64,000 nucleotides of DNA from contig JBAMJV010008384.1 of the NCBI GenBank assembly GCA_037951105.1, positions 1-64,000 of the forward strand, given 5' to 3'. Position numbers and translations under genes: made by a program. Source of the DNA: Echinarachnius parma (taxonomy: Eukaryota > Echinodermata > Echinoidea > Clypeasteroida > Echinarachniidae). Shown piece by piece: positions 24,924 to 36,950 of this stretch. The notes under the pieces are model-generated. The model searched no databases. It was not told the DNA's origin and saw only the letters and a program-made list of their open reading frames with translations. Each line of letters begins with the position of its first letter. Within the stretch, counting starts at the first letter, position 1.

Positions 24924-25416
24924 TTAAAGGGGTAGTATAGTTTAGGTAAAACAGAATTTCAGTGGCTCAAACTTGTAAGTTATCATTACAAACTGTTATA
25001 ATCTGATGATGTTGAACGGTAGAGAAATACATGAGGGCGCTCTCTACAAACGTATTGGTTTCAACCATTTTGCATAACAAATAATAATTTTGAATGTGAT
25101 GTTAAGTAAAAATAATTATCCAATAGAGAGATCATCAACAAATTTTTAGAACTATCTTTGGTATAAAATTTTCGGAAAGGTGTAGGCATTAAACAAAGTA
25201 TTATGTATTATAATGTTGAATAAATGTGCAATCCGATCGTATATTTCAATTAATATTTTAGCTCTTTCTAAACTTATCATTGATACAAAATAAAGTTTGT
25301 TTATCCCTAAATTCACATGCCCTTCCAAATATTCACGTAGTTTTCACCCGTTGTCCATTACCTCCTAAATTATTGATCGTGTAAAGCGCACTGTAAAAAT
25401 TGTACTATCCTTTTTA
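24924..25416. mobile_element. MITE, family A (diverged)
   Basis: It starts TTAAAGGGGTAGTATAG and ends TTGTACTATCCTTTTT, with GAGGGCGCTCTCTAC inside. Confidence 0.58.
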
Positions 25417-26195
25417 GGATATAAAGTGTTTTGAATGATAAAATACAACTTGTTTCTTTCAATAAAATAATATAAGCTAATTATTCCAAAATAAAACTAG
25501 ACAGAGTGCACTCACGAATGCATATCTCCGCCAATGCTCGAATCAAGCCAATTAAAGCCCAATATTCCATACTGTTCTTCATGCATTGTGCATGCGCTAT
25601 ATGAGCTACAATTCAGTCTCCACTTAAGGGGTTGCTTTTCGTAATAATAGGTGAAAAATCAATCTGACAAGTTTTGTTGTCAGTTTTCTGCATAATTGAG
25701 TTAGTTGATATGTTTTATACATGATACCAAGTTTCAGGAAGAAATTCAATCGAGAACTGCCAAAAAAGCCTAGTGGTTGGTGGTTGGTGCTTGATTACAA
25801 AATGACATTTTGGGGGAAAAATGGACACCAAAGCGACATATTTTCGTAATAAATTGCCCAAGCTTTTCTTGTATAGGTATGATTTCATTTCATACTGTCT
25901 TTCTATGACATTTCTCACGTCGAATCTGAACATTTTGGGCAAATTAAATTTACGGAACAAGCCACCTGCTGGCAATTACTATGCCAGAGTTGTGGCTGGC
26001 GAAGGGGCTTGCTGTGGTGTGCATTGATGGCTGCACTGCAGGCATTGTTATTAATGTACCGTATATTGAGTTGGACTGCACCTGCGCATACCAGACTAAC
26101 ACACGAACAGACAAACGGGACCGAAAACATAATTTCCTCCAACTTAGTTGAGCCGAGGTAACAACGCCTGTTTTCGAAACGGAAATAAACTCTAC

Positions 26196-26351
26196 CTGTG
26201 CATTTGACCTGTCCATTATACACTTCATATCCGGCAGCACAGCTTGACTCGTGACATTGGCCAGTGGTCTTGTTACATGAAGCATCGTTTAGACAGTGAC
26301 ACTTATCAGTGCAATTGAGGCCGTAGTAGCCGTCTGTACATGTACCAGGAA
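26196..26351 (-). CDS. Tie-like receptor exon: EGF module 4
   Basis: The exon has 51 codons, phase 1 at both ends, acceptor AAAATACAG and donor GTAGAG. Segments include GYYGLNC, DKCHC and NKTTGQC, with eight cysteines and potential N-glycosylation sites at NCT and NKT. It is of the same subtype as modules 3 and 5, consistent with growth of the array by whole-exon duplication of the third Tie EGF. A broken partial copy of its 5' part lies just upstream at 26,531-26,608. Confidence 0.87.
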
Positions 26352-26530
26352 CTGTATTTTAATGACATTAGCGGTAGGAAAGAAATATATTGTTTTCGGT
26401 CGATAAACTTGATAAATCGATTTGCATTAGGAAATGTGCATTAAGGCGGGACGAAAAGAAAATGGTCAACCCGAGTTATAGCAAATATATCAAAGCCAGA
26501 TCTAACGCACAGCTCAGCCCGGGTCGTAAA

Positions 26531-26608
26531 GACACTGAGACTTGTCGGTACATTCGGGGCCGTAGTAGCCGTCTGTACATTATGTTAGGAACTGTATTAA
26601 AGGAATTT
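26531..26608 (-). pseudogene. Broken partial copy of EGF exon 4
   Basis: This stretch aligns with the 5' part of the 26,196-26,351 exon and its acceptor, about 239 bp away, and includes 23 identical bases (26,558-26,580 against 26,319-26,341). The acceptor-like AATACAG is kept. An extra base near the start shifts the frame relative to the parent. One cysteine codon reads TCT (Ser), and similarity is lost after roughly half the exon. It is a non-functional duplicate lying in the intron. Confidence 0.75.
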
Positions 26609-27524
26609 ATAATGCAGTAGAATTCACTAGTAAGTAATCAAACAGGGTCACCCTGCTCTTGCTTGTGAGCAGGTGCATTGTCCTGGAGCAGCACATGCCT
26701 CTCATCAACTTACATCGCCTCAATTTCCAAGTGATTGTTGGTAATATTAAGCATTACATCATAGACGGCCAGTCTAGGAGCAAACCAGAATACAACTGAC
26801 CTATAGCTTTGCATCACTGACCATGTGAAGGATGCATCATTACATACACAACATTAGGTAACCCAACTTTCTGCTATTAAGGTCTATTAAGGCGGTGGGC
26901 TGACCCCTGAAATTCTCCTTTTTTTCGTGGCACCCTATTTCGCACCACATGATAACTATTGTAAAATGTATCTTTCGCTGTGCATGTAAGCGTTGGGGGG
27001 GGGGGGGGGGGGGGGGGGCAACAAGATCACTTGTTGCCCCCGATTGAATATTTCATTCATCTTGCCTACTAGTAATTAATTAATATGACGTTTTTTAAGG
27101 TGGAGACGAGTGAACAACAAATAAATAGTTTAATTGATATAAAAATATATTGTGGAAACATGTTAAAATATCAAGAGTTAATTATCAACTAACAATGACT
27201 AATATACGAACATAACAATCATATCAATATTACATGTTTGTTTCAACAAAAAGTAATATAACAATAGTTATTGATATGTGTAAATACTAAACATTTTATT
27301 GTGGCTAACATCGATGACGATGTATATTATTGGTGATTGTGAGCTGCATTTGTTAATTGATTATAAATATTTTGCTTAAAAGAGTGTATCAAAGTATAAT
27401 GACGATTGATGTGATCTATCGTAATTAATATAGTTATCTTACGTGCACTTGAATTGCAATACATTTCAATTTAGTCTATATAGAATAATGTATCTTATCA
27501 ATGTTTGCTTATCATTTGACGTAC
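26609..27524. other. Intron between EGF 4 and EGF 3
   Basis: No coding signal. It contains a poly-G run (about 26,996-27,018) followed by a short hairpin (GCAACAAGATCACTTGTTGC); the rest is AT-rich. Confidence 0.55.
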
Positions 27525-27656
27525 TTTGGCAGTTTTCCCCAGACCAAGCATCAGCACAACCTTCGGGGCACAACCCGGAGTAGTCGGTACATGCAACACC
27601 ACCCTGGCAATGACAGCGTTGCGTGCATCCAGCTCCATATTCTCCGGGACCGCAGT
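27525..27656 (-). CDS. Tie-like receptor exon: EGF module 3
   Basis: The exon has 43 codons, phase 1 at both ends, acceptor TTTCTGCAG and donor GTACGT. Eight cysteines are spaced C-x8-C-x3-C-x1-C-x5-C-x6-C-x3-C-x8-C, including GEYGAGC and RCHC. It resembles the third EGF of Tie. It lies 17 kb downstream of module 2, across the largest intron in the gene. Confidence 0.88.
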
Positions 27657-27943
27657 CTGCAGAAATCAAGTCAAATGATATTAAATGTTACATTGATTTT
27701 AGTTGCGTACGTAGAGTAATACGAATGATTGGGGGTAGGGCCCGGAGAACACGTTGTGTATCTCACTGTCCATAATGCTTTTCATTGTTTTAGTCAAATT
27801 ATCGGGATATACACACGTGCCCTCCCCCCCCCCCCCTAATAAAGCTACGCCACTGATTGATAATATAAGTGTGTGATCATGTATCGCAAATATTTTCAAA
27901 CTCCGGTTTTCCCGTCCATAACACTTTTTCATTCAATTAAATA

Positions 27944-28234
27944 AATTTGTACTTCAATTTCGTCCCGAAAAGCCTTGAATGTGCCAATGCCAACTTCAAT
28001 GTCGTCTATTGTCGACCAGTCTCACAAAAAGTCCATCCATTCAATTTAGTAAATCATCAATTACAATTAAAATTCGTCGGTCACATATCATGAATTGTAG
28101 TGGACGATAATGTGTGACAATCTGACAAAACTTTGTAGATTTGTTGTAAAATTGATCGACAAAAGACGAAATTTTAAGTTTGCATGTGCAAATTCTAGGC
28201 TCGTCGGAACAAAATTGAAGTACAAATTTATAAA
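27944..28234. mobile_element. Small inverted-repeat MITE
   Basis: Left AAATTTGTACTTCAATTTCG and right AAAATTGAAGTACAAATTT are inverted over about 30 bp, with GTCCCGAAAAGCC against GGCTCGTCGGAAC. Non-coding. Confidence 0.6.
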
Positions 28235-28948
28235 ATTGATTACAACCAGTTTGAAAATGGACTGGAAAAATTATATTACTTTGCTCTTCAAAACTTCAAG
28301 ACAATTGTCTATTTATGAATCATGTACAAGATAAAATTGTTGATCACCATTATCTTTGTACATTAATTCAAACATTATGTTTGTATCGGTTTTAGATGTT
28401 GGACACTGAGCATGTAGAAGATAAGAGCATATTTCGATCAGAAACCGAGTCGTTGGGGAAATAACATAGAAGAGAGAGGACAATTCGACATCAAATGAGT
28501 TGTTTAATTTTGTGATCTTTATTTTTGTATTGCTGAAAATAAACTTGGAGTATCTTGACTCAATCGTTATGCAAACCTCCACACTATTCTTGGTTCTACT
28601 TGCTTATTTGGGCAAGTAAAATCATGAATTTTCAAAAATATATGTAATATTTGGTTTGTGAACAACAAGTAAAAATACGAATTCCAAAAAAAAAAGGTCT
28701 GCAGTTTAGCACTAGACTCAGGCCCGTAGCCCGAGGATTGCGTTGGGTACGTACGCATCCCCCTCCAAATTCAGAAAGGTCCGCTTATGTATCGGTCTCG
28801 GCCTTCTAAATAAGTGGTCTCAGTGATGAGGGGGCGATGACCCCTCAATTTGTTTGATATTAAGTAGAATGCACAATTTGGTACCGAAAACAACTTCTGT
28901 AGACACTGAGCAGATTTGTGTGTTGGCACATGTGTTAAGTCTTCAATA

Positions 28949-29508
28949 TTAAAGGGATAGTTGAGTTTTAGTATAGAGGGCGCTACACGAAATAATTTTG
29001 TTGTGAGTTAATGGCAAACTGAGTGTCAAATTCAATACAATTTTAATGACAGAATAAACTTCATTTGATACAAATCGGTTCAGAAATAGCTGAAATACCC
29101 ATAAACATAACCATTTGTAATATTTGTGGGGCCCCATAATTATTCGAGAATTTTGAACCAGCCGTTAAAAATGTTTGTTTTAATGTTTCCTCTTTTCAAA
29201 AATGTACAAAAGATGTGTTAAATAGTTGTTGATTATCACTCTAATCACTATTTCAACAAAACACCACATGCATAATTTTTTATTTGAAATGGTTGAAACC
29301 GATGAGTGTTTAGAGAGCTCCCTCTTGAGTTTTAACGGCTCTTTTTGAATGATAACAGGCTTTTTACTTAGTCTAGTCATTTTGTATTTTTTTCGAGCAG
29401 GGTGGAGTTATATCTATCAGTTTGTAATCTAATCATGCAGGTTTGGTTACTAAAATTCAGTTTTACCAAAACTGTACTCACTTTACCAGAACTCAACTAT
29501 CCCTCTAA
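28949..29508. mobile_element. TTAA MITE, family A, full length
   Basis: Left TTAAAGGGATAGTTGAG and right CTCAACTATCCCTCTAA. The right target site reads CTAA. It shares the internal blocks GAGGGCGCTACACG and ATGAGTGTTTAGAGAGC with family A. Confidence 0.74.
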
Positions 29509-29774
29509 TGGATTTAAAATTAAGTTCGTTTTATTTTACACCGCGATCACACAATTACCGTTATCTTCTGCTTCAATATGAATACAAACAATGTCATACG
29601 TTTTGAATGATTCCCAACCAAAAGAGCCAACAGCTTTAATCAACACCCATACTTGTTTAAACAATTTGTTGGCACTCGTCTGGACTATAAACTTAAATTA
29701 TGCCTATTCATGTTTGTCGACAGAGTTCTTAACATCCTACATTTCTTGTTATGGAAAGCAACCCGTAGCCAACA

Positions 29775-30200
29775 TGGGGTACCACAAACATAGGCGCACC
29801 CAGACGAGGGGCGGGGTGTTCAACCCCCCCCCCCCCCCCTTTATAACATTTAAGTGGTCTTGATGCAACTTTTTAGCCTCGATTTTTGTTTGGCATCGAC
29901 CAACATAACCAATGGTCTCGAGCCCCCGAAAACAAAGTAGTCTTGGTCCCGGCCTCAACATGTTGACGGAGCTCGGTCTCGGTCTCGGCCTCCATATTTT
30001 TTGAAGGATCTCTTACTTAGTTTCGAAAAATCTTGATGGACACCCCCTCTCGAAAACATATTACGGACCCCCCCCCCCCCCTCCTCTAAAAGTATTCACC
30101 CATCCCCCCCCCCCCTTCGAAAATGATGGCTGACGAAATCCCCCCCCCCCCCCCCCCCCCCCACTCTCCTTGAACAAATCATGGGTACGCCACTGACCAT
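29775..30200. repeat. Poly-C/GGTCTCGG repeat cluster
   Basis: Several C runs of 10 to 18 (near 29,824, 30,068, 30,106 and 30,140) alternate with GAGCTCGGTCTCGGTCTC and end GTACGCCACTGACC. Related copies are at 10,955, 28,720, 39,235, 41,928 and 49,000. Confidence 0.65.
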
Positions 30201-30371
30201 AAGTATAATAAACGCATACATATCTCTTCAACTCTCCTTTCCCATTTAATGCTTATTATGTAATATGTTATACTAATGACAAACAATGTAAATAATTTGC
30301 AATTCGTGAATTAAACAATGTTGACGCGGTATGATCAATCACTCTTCTTTTGTAAGTATAAGCCCGGTCAC

Positions 30372-30540
30372 CTATGACCGGAAGAGGTAAGTTGCGCCAC
30401 AAATTGTCGTCTCTGCACAAATTGCCGTCGGCGACAATTTTTGCAAAAACCTCATTCCACAAATTGTCGCTTCCTGCACAAATTGTCGTCGGCGACAATT
30501 TGTGCAGGGTGCTGACACCATAAATTGTCGCCACGCATAC
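30372..30540. repeat. Nested hairpin with ACAAATTGTCG words
   Basis: A perfect hairpin lies at 30,474-30,507: CTGCACAAATTGTCG, loop TCGG, and the exact complement. It is surrounded by further copies of ACAAATTG(T/C)CG in both orientations. A short flanking stem, CCGGTCA/TGACCGG, is at 30,364-30,381. Confidence 0.75.
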
Positions 30541-30669
30541 GATCCTGTTAAAAACCATGAGTGACATATAAATTTACGATTAAAATGATCATTCTTGACA
30601 TACGCATACAAATACCAACGCATAATATATCAATGCACACAAACCAATATATAAGGTCATATGAAGGTT

Positions 30670-30840
30670 TGTGTGTAGTGTGTACGTGTGTTTTGTTTGT
30701 GTTTGTGTGTCTGTGTGTATGTAGGTATGTGTGTGTGTGTGTATGTGTGTTTGTCTTAATGCATGTGTCGGGTGTGTGGAGGAGCGGGTGGATGTGGAGA
30801 TGTCTGCGTGTGTGCATGTGTGTTTGTGTGTGTGTTATCA
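30670..30840. repeat. Imperfect GT minisatellite
   Basis: GT-rich tract with TATG and GTTT interruptions. A short similar tract is at 31,170-31,240. Confidence 0.8.
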
Positions 30841-31414
30841 AGCCGGAATTATTGTTGGGTCTCGTGTGGGTACAATTATATACTTGTGGGGTATTTTTAC
30901 TTGTGAGGAATAAATCATAGACCCCACTAAGGAATAGCCTTAAATCGGCATATTTAGCTTCATACAGTTATGTGACAAAATGCTGTAACTGTACCCCATA
31001 AGTGATACTTGAGGAACAATGTTTTTTTCTAGACACACCCCTACCCTCCCATACACTCGAAAGGTTGCCTTTTTTAGTCGCACAGATTTTGTGAATAGTG
31101 CCAGTTTGTAGTAGCACTCCTCAAGCTTGTAGTAGCCCCACAAGTACCCAACAAGTCGAGTGCCCACACGTATGCCCATGTAAGTATGTGTATGTGTGTG
31201 TGTGTGTAGTGTGGGAGTGTGAGTATGTGTGTCTTGTAAAAGCAATTGAACGGTGGGAAAATTATTTACGGAATATACAGACAAAAATAAAAGTAACAGA
31301 AAGGTTGATGTTTAGATGTATGGAAGATAATTGTTGTAGTGCAACATAGCAAATACAAACACATGTCAACATTGAAGGGTCTAAATCTCTCATCTCTCTT
31401 TCTCTCTCTCTTTG

Positions 31415-32135
31415 CCACCACCCCCCCCCCCCCTAATACCAGGGGCGTAAATCCCGGGGGGGGGGGGGAATGGGGGGATGCATCCCCCCCGCTTTTGAAG
31501 GAGGGGGGGATGCCTGTACAAATCACCCCCCCTGAGAAAAATAAAATGAATTTAAAAAAAAGAAAGAAGGAAGAAGAAGAAGAAGAAAAAAAAAGAATGC
31601 ATAATGCATGAGAAATTAGTGTTTTTTGTTAATGTAATTATAACTGTATAGCCTACACGTATACAGTATGTCACGATCACTTACAGTACTTGCGCGAAGT
31701 GCGCGAAAAAGCGCTTCATAAACTTCAGAATCTTTTTTTTTTTAGTACCCCCAGACGTAAAATGCGCCAGCGCGCGAGCGCTTAAAAAGTTCAATCATGT
31801 ACAGAAGAATAGATGAAGACTGAGGGTCAAGACCAGGCGTGTTCCAGACTAACAGTGGCCTTTTCAGTGGCGGATCTACGGGGGGGGGGGGGGGGGGGTT
31901 AGGGGGTTTAACCCCCCCCCCCCCCCCCTTGGAAAATGTATCAGTGAAATAAAGTTTTGAAAAGTGACAACAAAATCACTTACAGGGGTTCAAAATAGCA
32001 AAAAAAAAATTGCCGCTTCGCGGCAAGTGGACAAAAGTGACAAAGAATCACTTACGGGGGTTCAAAATACCAAAAGAATTTGGGTCAAACCCCCCCCCCC
32101 CCTTAGCAAAAAGCTAGATCCGCCCCTGCGTTTGT
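31415..32135. repeat. Degenerate poly-G/poly-C repeat block
   Basis: Runs of G or C of 10 or more occur near 31,422, 31,458, 31,880, 31,913 and 32,089. There is an internal direct repeat, AATCACTTACRGGGGTTCAAAATA, near 31,974 and 32,045. No gene. Confidence 0.6.
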
Positions 32136-32274
32136 CTCTTATCTAGTCCCCTTTTTATAAAAAAAATTCTTAGACATGGGTCCCATTTTGTAAAAAAAAC
32201 CCTGAGACATGGGTCCCTTTTTTCATTTATTCCTTTCCCCTCTTTTCTCCCTCATTTTCTCCGGGATTTTGGGA

Positions 32275-33170
32275 TTTTCCGCTGTGAAATTGCTAAAAAT
32301 TTCAAGCTCGCTCCGCTCGCTTGCATACGTAAGCTTCATAACGCCATATCATAGGTAATAAGACGAATATACGCATACAATTATATTGAAACAAATGGCA
32401 ATTTCCCCCTGTGAAATTGCTAAAAATTTCAAGCTCGCTCCGCTCGTTTGCATACGTAACCCTTCATAACGCAATATCATAAGTAATTAGAGGAATATAC
32501 CCATACAATTATATTGAAACAAATGGCAATTTCCCGCTGTGAAATTGCTAAAAATTTCAAGCTCGCTCCGCTCGCTCGCATACGTATTTTAACAACCTCG
32601 GGTGTTTATATATTACCTTTAATAACGACAATAAAACGAGTATACCCATAAAATATTGAACCAAATGGCAATTTTCCGCTGTGAAATCGCTAAAATTTTC
32701 AAGCTCGCTCGCATATATGTCACAACCTCGGGTGTTTATATATTACCCTTCATAACGCCATATCATAAGTAATAAAAAGAATATACCCATACAATTATAA
32801 TGAAACAAATGGCTATTTTCCGCTGTGAAGTTGCTAAAATTTTCGAGCTCGCTCCGCTCGCTCGCATATATAATATTTCACAACCTCGGATGTTTCTCCT
32901 TTCATAACGCCATACAATTATATTGAAACAAATGGCAATTTTCCGCTGTTAAATTGCTAAAATTTTCAAGCTCGCTCCGCTCGCTCGCATATATTTCAGA
33001 ACCTCGGGTGTTTATATATTACCCTTCATAACGCCATATCATAAGTAATAAAACGAATATACCCATACAATTATAATGAAACAAATGGCAATTTACCGCT
33101 GTGAAGTTGCTACAATTTATGTATTATTTATGTATAATATTTCACAACCTCGGGTGCTTATCCTTTCATA
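32275..33170. repeat. Tandem array, about 120-150 bp unit, seven copies
   Basis: Each unit carries CGCTGTGAAATTGCTAAAA, then TTTCAAGCTCGCTCCGCTCG, then CATAACGCCATATCATA and CAAATGGCAATTTTC. Starts are near 32,279, 32,407, 32,533, 32,678, 32,820, 32,941 and 33,089. The last copy loses the GCTCGCTCC block. Confidence 0.8.
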
Positions 33171-34900
33171 ACGCCACTAATTATGTTCTTTAGATCATTT
33201 GGAATAATAATACATCAACAAATGTGGAAGAGTCAGTTTCTTCCTTATGTTTTCTATTGTTTTCCTAATTTCTCATGTATTTCTTTGTTTATTCAGTGAT
33301 TTATATATTTTATTGTATTTCTTGTTTATTTTATTTCTATCCATAATTTTACTATTTTGAACACCAAAACAAACACCTAAAATGTAAACAAGACCAAATA
33401 ACCATGATATATCTCTTTTTACGAAAACTTATATTTCCATATGTTTTGTACACAAATCACGAAATTGAGCGATTTTAGGGCTGACATGCATAGACAAAAG
33501 GTCCGATTTTCAAAAATGTTTTTTAAAAAGATGCGCAAGACCCCCCTCCCCCCAAAAAAGTCCTCAAGCAGCAGAGCGTCATCTTTACCATGTTTACGCG
33601 TTGCGGAGCAATACGACAAATTGCGAAGGGGGCGGGGGGGGGGGGGGGGGAGAGGCATAATGGCCCCGGCCTTATTAGGGTTAAGTATGAATGAAAATAA
33701 TCTTAAATCCATTCAATATTATATTGCTGTAAAGGTCTAAGCATGCCCTGCAAGAAAACACTATCATTTGTTGCATACAGCTACCTCAGAAAAGGTTATC
33801 ATAGTAAATGTTGACCTCTACTTTTTTTTTTTTAATGGGTTAATATCAAACAAACTCATTGTATGACTAGTAATATTTCTGAGAGCATATATATTTAGAT
33901 TCTTATATTGAGAAATTGTATATTTTTGATAGGATACGGAGAGTTTGTCAGAAAATATTTACTCACAAGCGTAACACTGTTCTACAGAAGCCAAAAACGG
34001 CATGTAACGCAAAAGGAGGTGACCTCACGACGCATGACTAGTACTGCATTTTGAGGTTTCTTTTATAATAAAGTTGTACACCATGAACAAGACGTTATAG
34101 GTCATTATTATGAAACTGCTAAATTATCAACCCACACATTGTTGCACAATCTGACAAACGCACACAAAATTAGTATGTTGTAGTTCGGAGGTATAATGTT
34201 CATGGCAAATGGCAATAATAAAAGTAGCAGCCCATTTCAGCACCCTCAGCTCATGGAAAGACGTCTTGTAGCTGCTGTCTCCCCGATCCAGATTATGCAG
34301 ACCTATCATGCAGCGATTAGTTTATGATCAACATGATTTACACCAATCTGGGGCCTATTCAGACATCATGTGGCTCGATTATCCGAGCAAACTGCCAGCC
34401 GCATCATTTACGAATACAATGAGCGTGACGACCCTTAGATTATTTGCTACCTCATACTTTAGAAAAACATCACTTTATCAACTAATCCCCAATAACTTCA
34501 AGCAATTTCATCTACACCAAGGCTTAATTCTTGTGAATGTTACCTATCATGCATTAAGACTGGAATCTGAAAAAGTATGGAATACAATCAGCGTAGACTA
34601 CTATGACCATCCACAAATCTTTGACGGCTTACACGAATCTCTGACAGAAAAATGTCCATATGACGAAGCTGGACAGGAACGGAAGCTACAGTAATGCCCT
34701 TATTTGTAAACCATGAATAGGTTAACAATTCGAGCTTCTGTCTGTGCCTAGTCTGCCTTGAATTGGTTCACTGGTATTCAGCCTTCAGAATACAACTGTC
34801 CATAATGGGAACATTAAGCTACGGGCATGCAAAGACCTTCTGATGCACGCCAAATCGCTATGGACAAGTCAAACTCCTCAAAGCAACACCACGGTTTATC
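33171..34900. other. Intronic stretch, no supported gene
   Basis: It is AT-rich, with a poly-G run near 33,629-33,650. A plus-strand open stretch of 128 codons (34,308-34,694) has no recognisable motif and no splice or promoter support. Confidence 0.45.
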
Positions 34901-34916
34901 AAGGAGTCACGGGTGC

Positions 34917-35320
34917 GGTTCGTTATTCCGAAGATTTGTTATATTCCGAAAACGAAATATCGTATACCCGAATATTTGTTAATCCGAACATTTGTTGCAT
35001 TAATCCGAAGGTTTTTTATTTTAAATATTCGATATTCCAAAGGTTCGTTTATCCAAAAATGAAATAGGGTTCGAGATGCCGAAGGTTCGTTTATCCGAAA
35101 ATGTAATCGGGTTCGATATTCCGAAGGTTCGTTAATCCGAAAATGAAATGAGGTTCGTTTGTCCGAAAATACATTAGGGTTCGTTAACCAACAAATGAGA
35201 TCGGGTATAGATTAATTTTTTCGGATAAACAAACATTCAGAATAATGAACCTTCGGAATAACGAACATATAAATAACTGAACTTTCGGGATAACGAATCT
35301 TTGTAATAACGAGCTGTAAC
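34917..35320. mobile_element. Foldback repeat built on GTTCGTTATTCCGAA
   Basis: The left part holds seven or more direct copies of GTTCGTTWATCCGAAAATGA-like units. The right part has the inverse words (TTCGGAATAACGAAC, TTCGGGATAACGAA). The outer ends GCGGTTCGTTATTCC and TAACGAGCTGTAACCG are inverted. Confidence 0.65.
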
Positions 35321-35531
35321 CGTTTTCAATCAATTAGTGTTAGGGGAGTTATTTATGAGGCGTCAAGTGTAACACATGTGATTCTGTCACGAAATCAATG
35401 TTTTTGTCACCAAATCAATCCTGATTTTGTCACAAAAGCAATCTCACATATCAATTTTGTCAAAAAAGCAATCTCACCAATTTGATTTTGTCTCACCCTC
35501 TGATTTTGTAACGAAAGCAAGGACACCTATA

Positions 35532-36950
35532 CTGCCGTCCCATGACAAAAGGAAGCAACTCTGTGGAATGAGTTAAATGAAGAAAATATGTTTTTCTTTC
35601 TGACCTCTCAAACATAAAATCCTAATTCCCAGGTATGACATGTTTTATAATGTACTCAGAGAAGCCATTTCGGGTTGATAAGTTTTTATTTGTAAAATCA
35701 TTGTTTTATGCAAATTAAGCAGCATAATTCCTTTTGTCACAGTATATCTTGAATATTTGCACGCGTCATCCAATGACAAAAGGAAGCAACTCTTGATAAT
35801 CTAAGAAGTCAGTATTGTGTGAGTACGTGCGTGTGTGTTTGTGTGTGTATCCATGTGTATGTGTGTACATACGTTTGTGTGTATATTATGTGCAAATATA
35901 TGTGTATGTATGCGTGTGTGTGAGTGTATGTGAGTATGTGTCAGTGTGTGTATGTGTTAGTGTGTATCTACTCATGTATGTGTTGTATATATGTGCGTGT
36001 TTGTGTGTGTATGCGTGTGTATATGTGCGTATGTTTGCACGTATGTATGTCTGTGTGCATATATTTGTGTGTGTTTGGATGCGTGTGTATTTGCGTACGT
36101 GTCTGTGTGCGCGTGTGTGTTATGTGCGTTTGTAAGTGTGTGTGTGCATGTGTGTGTGTGTGGCTGTGCCGTGTGCGTGTTTCTGTGTGTGAGTGCGTGT
36201 GTGTGTAGGTGTGTCTGTGTGTTTGCTTGTGCGCGTGTGTGTTATGTGCGTTTGTAAGTGTGTGTGTGCGTGTGTGTGTGTGTGGCTGTGCCGTGTGCGT
36301 GTTTCTGTGTGTGAGTGCGTGTGTGTGTAGGTTTGTCTGTGTGTTTGCTTGTGGGTGTGTGTGTATGTGTGTTTGTGCGTGTGTGTGTTTGTTTGCGCGT
36401 ATGTCTGTATGTGTACATGTATGGTTGTGCATGTGTGTGTGTGTTTGTGTTTGTGTGTGAGTCTTTGGCAAAGCCAGGTACAACAACATTTCATCAAGTT
36501 AATCATTTTCTGCAAAATTCCCCACACAAAAGTCTACATGTGGGACAATAATAAACACACAGCATCAGAACTTGTGCTGTGAAAAAAAAGAAAACGTTAT
36601 ATTTTGTATTCACAGTCAGCATTTTGATTGATAAATGAAATGGGTTTTAAATGTATTTATATACTTCAGTCAAAATACACTAACGTTTCCTTCAGATGTG
36701 CAAACAGATCAGCGAATTTCAGCATTTTCTGTATCAATTATTGTGCAGTGGTTGACAGACATTCAAGGAGAAAAGTGAGCTGCACTTAGGCGCGCTCTGA
36801 TTGGCTGATTGGGAGATCAATGCACACATGCCACTCCCATGCTGATGGTGATTTGCTGATTGAGTTGCTTCCTTTTGTCAGTGTTTTATGAGGAAATCTT
36901 TTTGATAAATTCAGAGTTGCTTCCTTTTGTCATGGGACGGCAGTATAGGT
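35532..36950. mobile_element. Inverted-repeat element nested in the foldback arm
   Basis: Terminal inverted repeats of 37 bp: CCTATACTGCCGTCCCATGA with CAAAAGGAAGCAACTCTG at the left, and the exact inverse at the right (36,912-36,950). An internal second copy of GACAAAAGGAAGCAACTCT sits near 35,774. It contains the GT minisatellite. Confidence 0.7.
35810..36465. repeat. GT-rich minisatellite with 122-bp higher-order unit
   Basis: 650 bp of GT with TATG, GCGT and TTTG variants. The 122-bp block starting GCGCGTGTGTGTTATGTGCG at 36,109 is repeated almost exactly at 36,231. Confidence 0.85.

Noticed and set aside
34308..34694. 128-codon plus-strand open frame in the large intron
   Set aside because: No recognisable domain or motif, no splice or promoter context, and it lies antisense in an intron among repeats.
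35815..36580. Several long open frames of Cys/Val or His/Thr residues
   Set aside because: They are translations of the GT minisatellite in various frames and have no protein character.
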